A program made the translations under genes and the position numbers. A DNA stretch of 24,969 bases, from the NCBI GenBank assembly GCA_023433945.1, contig JAEYTP010000143.1:1-24969 (forward strand), read 5' to 3'. Origin of the DNA: Bacillota bacterium (GTDB lineage: Bacteria; Bacillota; Clostridia; Acetivibrionales; DSM-1351). Shown one piece after another: positions 8,401-16,260 of the stretch (its first letter is position 1; each line of letters opens with the position of its first letter). Under the pieces are notes generated by a model. That model had not been told where the DNA came from, did no database searches, and saw only the letters and a program-made list of their open reading frames with translations.

Positions 8401-10317
8401 AAATATGATATCAGAGTGGTGAGAGCCTCCAATAATGAGGTGCTAGGTAACTTTTCTAAATATACGCGAAATGACTATAACAATATTGAAATAAAGTGGC
8501 AGGGTTTTTCTGTTGATCCGTTTACGGGATATGAGATTGCAATAAAAACAGAAGACGATACCGATTACATAGTTCTAGACAACAATGCTGACCTTGAGCA
8601 GTATGTGGATATAACTACAAATACTTACTCCTATTATATTGAAAAGGATATAAAAACTGTAGGGACTAACAAGTATACCTTTAACGCTCGAATTAAACAA
8701 GTGCCAATAAGGATGCCGGACGGTAGTATAGATCCTCAGCCCCTCAAATCTAACACAAAGTACTATATTAAGGTAAGGGCGTACAAGATTGACCCAGCAA
8801 ATGCAGTAAGTATTACACCATCTAAGTACGTGGGACCTGTTAATACCAGAACGGAATTCAATCAGGAGGATTATGACGATACTGATGATAACCTTAATGT
8901 AACTGCTAAATTCTTAGATAAGATTGGCAAGCTAGAACAAGAGGTGTACTTTGTTGTAGGAAAAGATAATAACACGGTAAATAAGGTTTTGGTTAAGGAT
9001 GAAAGAATATTGAACATTCTTCAGGGCTATGGCGTATTTACCTGTACCATTGATCTTTCAAAGCTGAATACTAATGTTAGTACCGATGAAGTATATCTGG
9101 GACAAAACGTGTTAAAGGCAATGAAGAAATACAACAAGAGCATTATTATTAAGTCCAATACTGTAGAATTTACTATACGACCCGATACTTTTGATGTTTC
9201 TAATTCTCAGGTATTCAAGAACATCTTAGCTACTAGTTCTAATAAGGATGCATTGCTAAAACTCAAAAACACAAGTAGCTCAGTTCAGCCAACAGCACCA
9301 ACTGGAACCACAGCAGCTTCAAAGATGAGCACATTATCAGTAGATGCATTAGGCAGCAGACAAACTATGAGTACAATAAGCAGCAGTATCAAGGATAAGT
9401 TGTACAATGATAAGACAGGTTTAGTACAGAAGAAGGTACAGGTTATAAAAAACCCAAATAATACAAGTGTATCTGGAACAGCTGATCAGGTCTCCAAGTA
9501 CCTTGACCAATTAATAGGTGAAGTTGAAAATGAGCTAAGTTACTATATAGAAGACTACTTGTTTGGAAGGAGCAGTATCCAGGGGGTAATATCAGACTCT
9601 AACAAGCTGACTCAGTTTGATTCTGCGCTAGGAGTTAAGTTGCCAGTCAGCGGTACCGGAAGTGTAAGTCCATATGTCATATACCAAAATGCTCAAAGCT
9701 GGAAGAAGCTTGAGAATAACGTCAAGCAGGAGGGCAATTACCTGGCATTTTTTGTGACTGCACCCGGAAAGTACACTGTTTTCTCCTCAAAGAACACAGG
9801 TGACACAGTGGATTCCTCAAGTGCTATGAAACCATATATAACAAAGCTCTCTGCCAAATACGATTTATCAAAGGTTTTCTCTGGGGTAGATAGCTCATTT
9901 AACACCCAGCTCAATGTTAATGTTAATGAGGCTGTACTTATGTATCAGGTTCTCTCAGGCATTGATATCGAGGCAGGCAAGGATTCAAAGCAAATGGCAA
10001 AGCAGATGGGACTGGATAAAATTATTAATGTTACAAATATAAACAAGACACTTACCAGACAGGAAGCTGCAGCAGTTATTATAAAGCTTTATTGCCAGAA
10101 GACTGGTGCAGACTATGACAAGCTCAGGATTATGTATAACAAACCAATCAAAGATGACAGCTCTATATCGGATAGGTATGCTAATGCGGTGTATGCATGT
10201 ATGGCTATGAAGATATTTGAGTTGGACTCAAAAGGCAACTTTAACCCTTCTAGCATTATAACCAGAGGAGATTTTGCTGTTGCTGTTCAGAAGATGCTTG
10301 AGGCTGCGGGTGAGTAG
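5407..10317 (+). CDS. Giant secreted FN3-repeat protein with C-terminal SLH-like module
   Basis: Cell-surface protein of 1636 aa. A signal peptide (about 1-36) ends in VFAATA. About eight fibronectin type III-like units follow, with approximate starts at 36, 150, 330, 436, 618, 779, 929 and 1027. They are recognised by recurring strands such as LLPNKTYYMQMY, LSPNSTYYFYIKV, LYPNKIYYFSIRS and LKSNTKYYIKVRA near each unit's end. An Asp-rich linker (YDDTDD, from 1156) leads to a conserved region shared with the next gene, a Ser/Thr/Pro-rich stretch (about 1288-1330), then SLH-like helices with LTRQEAAA (1549) and ITRGDFA (1618). SLH modules usually bind pyruvylated secondary cell-wall polymer. 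No catalytic, cohesin or dockerin motif is seen. The start follows AGGGGG. It is first of three consecutive surface-protein genes. Adhesion, substrate binding or structural roles are all possible. Confidence 0.9.
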   Translation: MRPIRTRNKLISAIIIISILLPMFTTVLTPVFAATASIKVYIDKYDKSTGTVNIRWDAVPNVTSGTIEYHVPTGVGSNYETINTPIDITKNTATIENIKADIIYDFRIQLTDRNGQNFSGIQYFLSQVSFFSEQVDQQPVSVDGGGVESGVLPSLKLTWNMPMVFNGTRMEYANQSLSIMDASIRKLNFSINLKTNKALASISVKMDDAGSYTASISGDTNLARYSRVKWDPVKGQLSFYILGVKDASTLAPSIDAIRNPATGADILPQPISAAGDNWFVLPHSEILPGTVYQMTMNTMFLSSLDQYVGTVAEGLTENPLSGPVDYTYTPIRFMLTKDSFDNVYVRIYRISQGNVSIPRLYYEVQTSNVPSDQDTSWTVRKKLDDTYFSGEYAITVVSGMNPLNTVYYRIAVKSDSVSDRLMSLKMPYKMSDDVARPPVPRNISVTKVDLALPTSSVITDKSSNITISWDKPANWEQIKGQLQNDIYYHFLLNIDPKELDLNPPPMLQANGKDYGLFPVKYRLVKAVSANSPNIVDSGSKLTYTIKGYELFKGEDENGTSFTMQNAENYPSYLLPNKTYYMQMYTTLATDRDTTNTSKMSDRSLITSFTTLSPTGRDVPIPKYLEWVETTVKPTSVTDPAEATIKIRFDDLTIEWPNYTTNPSTNDAMFYDVYMSNRPDSNSGVLIGSTDPSFIGDVEFTKQVLGTTTWVYATINKFTTSRNVAAFGKSLSPNSTYYFYIKVRLKMVNENTEKESLSTQLLSVTTPTGEAGKPDDDAKRPLAPSDFAIAIDQNGNPMVTGQTVTFEWTVKENTAAYDLISTTDFVQPDALITDPNIMLDPTYLSFISAFGNKDNNIDNNKDKLTLDPNFSPLPANFEYNSVTKKCRYTINTWLYPNKIYYFSIRSQTTDSKGVRSSVWISIPVTTSLIESPTQLQVINDCELPFYWYDTMPNTTTESYKILLKALGQADYTVIPKSQYSIVKDGSILYGRLFKLKPNTKYDIRVVRASNNEVLGNFSKYTRNDYNNIEIKWQGFSVDPFTGYEIAIKTEDDTDYIVLDNNADLEQYVDITTNTYSYYIEKDIKTVGTNKYTFNARIKQVPIRMPDGSIDPQPLKSNTKYYIKVRAYKIDPANAVSITPSKYVGPVNTRTEFNQEDYDDTDDNLNVTAKFLDKIGKLEQEVYFVVGKDNNTVNKVLVKDERILNILQGYGVFTCTIDLSKLNTNVSTDEVYLGQNVLKAMKKYNKSIIIKSNTVEFTIRPDTFDVSNSQVFKNILATSSNKDALLKLKNTSSSVQPTAPTGTTAASKMSTLSVDALGSRQTMSTISSSIKDKLYNDKTGLVQKKVQVIKNPNNTSVSGTADQVSKYLDQLIGEVENELSYYIEDYLFGRSSIQGVISDSNKLTQFDSALGVKLPVSGTGSVSPYVIYQNAQSWKKLENNVKQEGNYLAFFVTAPGKYTVFSSKNTGDTVDSSSAMKPYITKLSAKYDLSKVFSGVDSSFNTQLNVNVNEAVLMYQVLSGIDIEAGKDSKQMAKQMGLDKIINVTNINKTLTRQEAAAVIIKLYCQKTGADYDKLRIMYNKPIKDDSSISDRYANAVYACMAMKIFELDSKGNFNPSSIITRGDFAVAVQKMLEAAGE

Positions 10318-10354
10318 CCAAAGGCTTTAGAAATAAGTTGTACTTAAAGTTTGA

Positions 10355-10454
10355 AAGTAAGGATGATTACAAGATGATATTCATGCTTGTATGACTGCTT
10401 AAAGTTATGGAAGTAAGTAAGGATGATTGCAAGATGATACTCATGCTTGTATGA
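10355..10454 (+). repeat. 60-bp duplicated leader segment with repeated mini-frames
   Basis: Two copies of a 40-bp block (10355-10394 and 10415-10454) lie exactly 60 bp apart and differ at two positions. Weaker similarity extends upstream (CTTAAAGT at 10343 and 10398). Each block contains AAGGATGATT, a 7-codon frame ATG-ATA-YTC-ATG-CTT-GTA-TGA at 10374-10394 and 10434-10454 (MIFMLV or MILMLV), and a bulged hairpin CAAGATGA/TCATGCTTG. The real gene start just downstream repeats the same words (AAAGGATGATATTTATG), so the blocks look like copies of a ribosome-binding-site and start region. Function is unknown. Confidence 0.75.
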
Positions 10455-10480
10455 TGAAATATATTTAAAGGATGATATTT

Positions 10481-13400
10481 ATGAAAAGAATAAGATTGCT
10501 TGCAGCAATAACTGCATTTGCATTTACACTAACTACATACTGCTATGGAACAGCTCAGGCTGCTACTACTATTCCAACTCAGCCATCACCTCAAAAGCTT
10601 GCTATTACTGCACTCAATCCAAATTCTGAGCCGGCAATAGGATATAGTGCTGCTGATGGCGGTGCATCAGGATACTATGCTGATATTGGATGGGCGTCGG
10701 TAGCCAATCCATCTAATATATCTATCACCGGTAAGTATGTAAATATCTATCTTGAAGAGCAGGCAAAAGGGTATAGGGCTGCTAAGCCTTCTGTACTCAA
10801 GGAGAAGGATATTCCAGCTGATACAGCAGCTGTTAGATTGAGAAATCTGAATTCCGGTACCATATATAAGGCTAGTGCTAAGGCTTATTATGAGTACACA
10901 GAGGGTACTAATAATACAAGACTAAAATCAGATGAATCTGCATCCTCCAATACTGTAAAGTTTCTTACAGATATTAAACTACAGACTATTACATGGGGAA
11001 CTAATCAGGTAAAAATAATTTGGGATGATGTTTGGAATGAAGGCAAACGTGTCTCGTACAAGCTTTATGTATCTGAAAACAAGGATTTTGCCAATACTTT
11101 ACCTATTTATATAACCGATGAACAGATTAGTGACAATGGTCCTGTTAGATTAAATCAGGCAGATGGTACCCTAGAATACATTCATAACGTTAAAGATTCC
11201 GGAAGGGTATACTATGTAAAGGTTGAGCCTGAGATATCAGACCCTGAAATCAAGAAAAATCCATCCTCGCCTACTTCCATAGTAAGTACATATATACTGG
11301 TCAAAACAACCAAGCTCTCAACTAGTGATGCAGGTACTATATGGAGATTAGATTGGAGCCCTGTAGTTACAGGCATTTCAACATCTGATATAAAGGTATC
11401 CTATCAAATCGACAAGTATGTGGGAAATGTCCCTATACCTATGCTGATAGAAGATAGCAATACCACTTTTATTACGGTACCGCCCGATGAAGAAGTCAGT
11501 TACTATATAATCAGAGCAAGTGTAACTAAGAATGGAATGCCTTTATACCCTGACAATGTTAAAATACTATCGGATAAAATAATATTAAAGGACCAGGAAG
11601 TACCCGCAACACCTCCAACACCTGAAATAGTATCGGAGTTCAAGGATTCTGCCGGAAACTACATTATTGCATATAGCGATATTAAAAGTGAGGTTGATGG
11701 AAGCATTATCAAAAAGGGTGAGCTGGGGAAAGAAACAGCTACCATCCTGTGGAGAGCACCAAAAAAGGCTGACGGAAGCATAGATACAAGCATAAAGTAT
11801 GATATCTGGCTTATAACTGACCCGAGTAAAATAGACGCACCAGGAAATAGTGATGTTCTAGTAACTAACTTTATTCCTTCAGATAACAACTATGTTAAGG
11901 ACCCCGCAAACAATAACGCAGTAATAGGCTACAAATATAAGTTAGAAGGCCTTGCTGCCAACCATACTTATTACTTCAAAATAGTTGCCAAAAAGACGTT
12001 TGCAGAGGAAGTAGACGGCATAATACAAAGCGTTGACAGAATAAGTAATCCATCTCTTAAGGTAGTAATTACACTTGCAGGTGGTGCTATTGATAGACCG
12101 CTTCTTCCTTCTAATCCACCGCTTGAGATAAAGAAGGAAAACGAAAAATACCTTATAACAGACAAGCAGGTTACAATATTGCTCAAAAACAGGTGGTATG
12201 AGCAGTTTAATGCTGGTACCGGTCAATGGAGTTTTATAAGAGCGGACAAAACAACCCTCAACGATACCCCACCATATGACCCTACAAAAAACCCTCCTGA
12301 TGACTTGAATTACAGAAAGGTAGAATATGATGAGGGTGTGACATTATCAGTAGGCTGTGTTGAGTACTACGAAGGCATTGATATCAATTCAATAACTACA
12401 TATGCACTAGAAAAGGTAAGTACCAATGCAAACGACCCCGGTGAGGATCAGACATTAAACGCCCCTGAAAATATACCGTCAGAAACTAACCCTCCGGTTT
12501 ATAAAAAGCACAATGTAATAGTACCGGTACAAAACTTAAAACCAAATACAACTTATATATTGTGGGTAAGAGCGGTTCGTGATGGGACAACTCCGCTTGT
12601 TTCAGAGCCTTCCAATCCAATAATATTTACTACAATGCCTACCAAGGAGCAGATTGTAGAAAAGCCTATTGTTCCGTCCTTTAACTATTCTTACGTTGCA
12701 GATAATTATGTAGATTTAGGCTGGACATATAAAGATAACAATACCTACTACATCAAGTATGGCACAGTGGATGATATTTCAAAGGCTACTGGAGATATAA
12801 CAGTTACTGCTGAGCAAATCAAGGCTTCAGGTGTTAATTATGTCAGAATTCCAGGTCTTAGCCCTGATACTCAGTACTATTTTTGGATACAGGCAGAGGC
12901 TTTTAGCAGCGACAGATCACAGAGCAAGAAATCTGAATGGAGTGATTCTCTTACTCTCAGAACGGCAAAGGATATTCCGCCTTCGACCCCAAGAGGCTTT
13001 GGTGTAAAGAATACCGCGGATGCGGTAGGTAAGAATTATATTACCTTTGAGTGGATAAAAGAGGAAAACATATCCTATGTGCTTGAAGTTGCAAGCGGTG
13101 TAGATTACTCCGATGCAAAGAAGTATGAGGCAGGAAGTACTTCTGAGTTTAAGGTTGATGGGCTTAAGTCCAATTATCGATACTTTGCAAGGTTATATGC
13201 TGTTGATAATACCAAGAAGCTTACGTCCTTGCCTACAAACAGTATTTCTGTAAGGACATTGAGAAGCAGTGATGACTATGATTCTGACCAGGATATAGAC
13301 AATGTTATATCGGGTGATATAGTTGAAAAAGGAACTTCTTTGGTTAATGGAGTTTGGACTGTAAAGATTGTTGGTGTAAATGCAGACAGATTGGTAGAGA

Positions 13401-14452
13401 TAATAAAAACAGACAACAGACTTGATTACTGGGTTGATTTGACCAACCCACCTTCAACTCCAAAAGCAATAGCTGTTATTATCTCAAAGAAGGTTATGGA
13501 CAATCTAGAACAATTAGGTGAAAATATATCGCTCAGGACTCAGCAGGCTGAGTACCTTTTCAAGGCTGGAGCATTGAGCATACAAGATGGGGCTGCTCCC
13601 AATGAAAAGACCTTTATATTTACCATTACAACCTCTCCTGCAAAACCAGCAACAAACCAGAGCGAGTTGGTGTTCAAAAATCCTCTTACACAGATGGATA
13701 TAGCATACGACAATGGTACATCAAAGAATACAATAGCAAGGCTTACAACCTATATGCAGGTTATGCTACCATATACTGATATCAATAGTTACAAGGAAGG
13801 TACAACCAAGGGGTATGTTTACAATTCGACCTCTGGCAAATGGCAGCAGCTAGTGACATCTGCAGTTTTTAACTCGGACGTTGATAAGGGAAGTATCAAT
13901 ATGATAACTGAGACAACCGGATTATTTGGAGTGGCAGATATAACAAATAACTTGTACGATGACATATATGACCATCCTTACGAACAAGAAATAATAAATG
14001 TGGCATTGGCTCATAAGCTGAAAAGTGTTGATTCAAGGCTCATTTCGCCGTATGCTACGGCTACCCTTGGAGATTGTGTGAAGTTTGCGCTTGATACACT
14101 GGATTATAACTATGACAATCAGTTCATGGATACTGCTATCAAGGCAGGACTTGTTAAAGCAGGTAGCAGTGGTGCACTTAATTGCACTAGGGAGCAGGCA
14201 GCGGCTATTGCGGCGGCAGTTTATGAAATAAAATCTGCACAGAGGGCAAATGCCAGTGCTTCCTCGCTAGCAAACTACAAAGACTATAGCTCGGTAGATT
14301 CCGCGCTGGCGCAGAAGGTGGCATTTGCAGTACAAAACGGATTTGTGCCAAATGTATCAGGTCAGTACCTGTATCCTAAGCAGGCAGTCACAAGGGGTGA
14401 GGTGCTGTACATGCTGGAGAAGGCACTAGTTCTATCAGGAGAGATAGACTAG
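10481..14452 (+). CDS. Large secreted FN3-repeat protein with C-terminal SLH-like module
   Basis: Second surface protein of the cluster, 1323 aa from this start. ATG 10481 is preferred over the in-frame ATG 10472 because AAAGG sits 9 nt before it but directly abuts the earlier one. The signal peptide ends GTAQA (about residue 27). FN3-like units start near 172, 375, 540, 728 and 833, with unit-end strands such as LAANHTYYFKIVAK, LKPNTTYILWVRA and LSPDTQYYFWIQA. An Asp-rich linker (DDYDSDQDID, about 930) and a following domain parallel the upstream 1636-aa protein, so the two are paralogues with different repeat numbers. The SLH-like tail has CTREQAAA (1235) and VTRGE (1303). No enzyme motif is seen. 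A duplicated leader precedes it, and the next surface gene follows within 85 bp. Confidence 0.9.
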   Translation: MKRIRLLAAITAFAFTLTTYCYGTAQAATTIPTQPSPQKLAITALNPNSEPAIGYSAADGGASGYYADIGWASVANPSNISITGKYVNIYLEEQAKGYRAAKPSVLKEKDIPADTAAVRLRNLNSGTIYKASAKAYYEYTEGTNNTRLKSDESASSNTVKFLTDIKLQTITWGTNQVKIIWDDVWNEGKRVSYKLYVSENKDFANTLPIYITDEQISDNGPVRLNQADGTLEYIHNVKDSGRVYYVKVEPEISDPEIKKNPSSPTSIVSTYILVKTTKLSTSDAGTIWRLDWSPVVTGISTSDIKVSYQIDKYVGNVPIPMLIEDSNTTFITVPPDEEVSYYIIRASVTKNGMPLYPDNVKILSDKIILKDQEVPATPPTPEIVSEFKDSAGNYIIAYSDIKSEVDGSIIKKGELGKETATILWRAPKKADGSIDTSIKYDIWLITDPSKIDAPGNSDVLVTNFIPSDNNYVKDPANNNAVIGYKYKLEGLAANHTYYFKIVAKKTFAEEVDGIIQSVDRISNPSLKVVITLAGGAIDRPLLPSNPPLEIKKENEKYLITDKQVTILLKNRWYEQFNAGTGQWSFIRADKTTLNDTPPYDPTKNPPDDLNYRKVEYDEGVTLSVGCVEYYEGIDINSITTYALEKVSTNANDPGEDQTLNAPENIPSETNPPVYKKHNVIVPVQNLKPNTTYILWVRAVRDGTTPLVSEPSNPIIFTTMPTKEQIVEKPIVPSFNYSYVADNYVDLGWTYKDNNTYYIKYGTVDDISKATGDITVTAEQIKASGVNYVRIPGLSPDTQYYFWIQAEAFSSDRSQSKKSEWSDSLTLRTAKDIPPSTPRGFGVKNTADAVGKNYITFEWIKEENISYVLEVASGVDYSDAKKYEAGSTSEFKVDGLKSNYRYFARLYAVDNTKKLTSLPTNSISVRTLRSSDDYDSDQDIDNVISGDIVEKGTSLVNGVWTVKIVGVNADRLVEIIKTDNRLDYWVDLTNPPSTPKAIAVIISKKVMDNLEQLGENISLRTQQAEYLFKAGALSIQDGAAPNEKTFIFTITTSPAKPATNQSELVFKNPLTQMDIAYDNGTSKNTIARLTTYMQVMLPYTDINSYKEGTTKGYVYNSTSGKWQQLVTSAVFNSDVDKGSINMITETTGLFGVADITNNLYDDIYDHPYEQEIINVALAHKLKSVDSRLISPYATATLGDCVKFALDTLDYNYDNQFMDTAIKAGLVKAGSSGALNCTREQAAAIAAAVYEIKSAQRANASASSLANYKDYSSVDSALAQKVAFAVQNGFVPNVSGQYLYPKQAVTRGEVLYMLEKALVLSGEID

Positions 14453-14456
14453 TTAA

Positions 14457-14520
14457 CAGCACTTACAGGCTGTAATAACTCAGCAACACTTACAGGTGGT
14501 ACTATCTCAGCAACACTATA
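14457..14520 (+). repeat. Imperfect tandem repeats between surface-protein genes
   Basis: Three consecutive units begin CAGCA: 14457-14480 (24 bp), 14481-14507 (27 bp) and a truncated 14508-14520. The first two share ACTTACAGG and ACTATCT-like ends. The array fills nearly the whole gap between the stop at 14452 and the ribosome-binding site of the next gene. A short hairpin ACAGC/GCTGT (14456-14473) lies in the first unit. Confidence 0.6.
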
Positions 14521-14536
14521 ATCTTGGAGGCAACAT

Positions 14537-15388
14537 ATGAAACCTTTAATAAAACGAATATCTGCTATGCTATTAGTAGCATTTATCCTAATAATAGCTT
14601 CTGTTGGTACGGTTAGTGCCAATGGTATGAGAGTTGTTACAAATAAAACAGACAAAGGGTATACAATTACCCTTACAAGCCAAGAGGCCAACAAAGGAGT
14701 AAAAATAGTAGCATATAGTATCAAAAATGCGGGCTCAAACTCGGTAAAGATAACCTACGCTCTTTCAGCAAAGGCTCCAAAAACAGCTAGTATCACTATA
14801 AATGAGAATGAGGTTATTGCTCCATTTAGGGTGTATACGGCAAATACTGACAAGCTGACTTTTCGCCCATTTAATGATACCTATGGTATTGAAGCAGACG
14901 AGTATATAACCCATTTGCATGATGTTGGAATAGTAAACGGAAATGCTGATGGAAGCTTTAAGCCCAATAATACTATTACCAGAGGTGAAGTGGCCTCTAT
15001 GATGTGTGCAGCACTTAAGCTCAATGTACCTGAAACCAACTTGGTTACTTTTAGTGATACAAAAAATCATTGGGCAAAAAAGTATATAAGTGCGGTAGCC
15101 AAAAATGGAGTAATGTCAGCAAACAAGGGAAAATTCAGACCAAATGACAAAATTACCACAGCTGAAGTCAGTGCCATGATCAATAAAGCATTTACGTTTA
15201 ATACTACGTCCAGCGGGGTATTTACAAAGCTTGCAAAAAATAAATGGTATACAAATGATGTACAGAGAATATTTGATTTGAAAATTTTAACTCCTCAGGA
15301 CAGTATTTATAATTCCTTCAAGGAAGAGGCAAATATTTCCCGAGCAAATTTCTCAATCATGCTCAGCAGAGCGCTTTCAACTTACTAG
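14537..15388 (+). CDS. Small secreted protein with three SLH domains
   Basis: Surface protein of 283 aa. A signal peptide ends near residue 28 (VGTVSA). A short beta-rich domain spans about 30-105. Three SLH modules then fill the rest: about 110-160 with ITRGEVASM (147), 171-220 with FSDTKNHWAKKYI and ITTAEVSAM (206), and 229-283 with ISRANFSIM (267). Three SLH copies are the usual number for stable binding to secondary wall polymer, and they match the consensus better than the tails of the two giant proteins upstream. GGAGG lies 7 nt before the ATG. It is probably co-transcribed with the FN3 genes, with 84 bp between. It could act as an extra wall-anchoring partner for them, which is inference. 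Confidence 0.88.
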   Translation: MKPLIKRISAMLLVAFILIIASVGTVSANGMRVVTNKTDKGYTITLTSQEANKGVKIVAYSIKNAGSNSVKITYALSAKAPKTASITINENEVIAPFRVYTANTDKLTFRPFNDTYGIEADEYITHLHDVGIVNGNADGSFKPNNTITRGEVASMMCAALKLNVPETNLVTFSDTKNHWAKKYISAVAKNGVMSANKGKFRPNDKITTAEVSAMINKAFTFNTTSSGVFTKLAKNKWYTNDVQRIFDLKILTPQDSIYNSFKEEANISRANFSIMLSRALSTY

Positions 15389-15477
15389 AATACCAGAATT
15401 CACATAATCTTCTCATGTATATGACCTTTTCAAACAGGTAATAATTTTATTATCTCAAAAAAGAAAGGGCTGTATAT

Positions 15478-16230
15478 ATGAGAAGATTTTCTTTTGTGCT
15501 AATAATAATTTTTTTGGTAGCAGGTATAACCGGAGGAGTTTACTACATAAAGGTACAAAACGATAGCAGCAAAACGCCGCTTCAGGTAACAGATGCCTTT
15601 AACTACTCAGGAGCAAAAATGCTGGTTAATAACCTGTATATTTTTGTGAGGCTTCCTTCCGAATACAAGGATTTGAAAAGTCTCACGGGTATATGCGAGG
15701 AAGTGTTCAAAGAACTTGATATTACGAGGTACTCAAATAATCCACAAAGCACTGATACTCTTACAAAATCTGATTTGCAGGCTGTAAATCATGAGGGTGT
15801 AAAGGTGTCAATGCTTGCAATGATGGTAAAGGACAAGCAAAAGGTATTAGATAGATATATAACTATTGAGACCACCAGCTCTAATGATGGAAAGGCTGTA
15901 GAGATGAGAGACTCCATAGAAAGAGTCTTATTAGCTCACGACCTGAAACCAAATGTTAATTGTTGTATAACAGGAACCTTTGATGGAAGATTGGGAGATG
16001 CTCAGTTAGAAGAGATTTGTCAAAGGGTTTTAAAGGATAGTGCTGCAAAAGAGGTAAATAGCCAGCGAGATACGAGTGCAATCACTGTCTCTGCTTTCTC
16101 ACCTTTAATAAAGGACACAATTAGTGTACAGGGCAAAAGTGTTAATCTCGGCTTGGTAATAAGATATAACAAGGTTGAAAACAAAACATATATGTGGGTA
16201 GCAACACCGGTTGTTAATTCTGAGTACTAA
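15478..16230 (+). CDS. ywmB: YwmB-family protein, membrane-anchored
   Basis: Protein of 250 aa with an N-terminal signal anchor (about 4-25) and an extracytoplasmic domain. The TATA-box-binding-like fold of the YwmB family is suggested by CCITGTFDGRLGD (about 162-174) and by two similar halves. Location supports the call: the stop is 30 bp before murA, and Bacillus has the order ywmB-murA-spoIID-spoIIQ. The molecular function of YwmB is not established; a wall- or sporulation-related role is guessed from this conserved neighbourhood. GAAAGGG precedes the ATG at suitable spacing. No clear promoter is seen in the 89-bp gap after the SLH gene, so it could be read from upstream. Confidence 0.78.
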   Translation: MRRFSFVLIIIFLVAGITGGVYYIKVQNDSSKTPLQVTDAFNYSGAKMLVNNLYIFVRLPSEYKDLKSLTGICEEVFKELDITRYSNNPQSTDTLTKSDLQAVNHEGVKVSMLAMMVKDKQKVLDRYITIETTSSNDGKAVEMRDSIERVLLAHDLKPNVNCCITGTFDGRLGDAQLEEICQRVLKDSAAKEVNSQRDTSAITVSAFSPLIKDTISVQGKSVNLGLVIRYNKVENKTYMWVATPVVNSEY

Positions 16231-16260
16231 TAATTTTTGGAAGATTAGGAGGAACTCGAT

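Noticed and set aside
10355..10454. CRISPR array or start of one
   Set aside because: Only two copies, with the inter-block segment itself partly repeated, no spacer diversity and no cas genes. The same applies to the repeats at 2658, 14457 and 23779.
10472..10480. Start of the second FN3 protein at ATG 10472
   Set aside because: The ribosome-binding site AAAGG directly touches this ATG. The ATG at 10481 has proper 9-nt spacing and gives a cleaner signal peptide.
5407..14452. Cellulosomal scaffoldin or glycoside hydrolases
   Set aside because: No cohesin, dockerin, carbohydrate-binding or catalytic motif is recognisable. The repeats are FN3-like and the tails SLH-like.
14765..15070. Antisense open frames within the surface-protein, murA and ABC genes
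   Set aside because: They lie opposite well-supported genes, lack convincing ribosome-binding sites and give Cys- or Ile-rich translations without family motifs.
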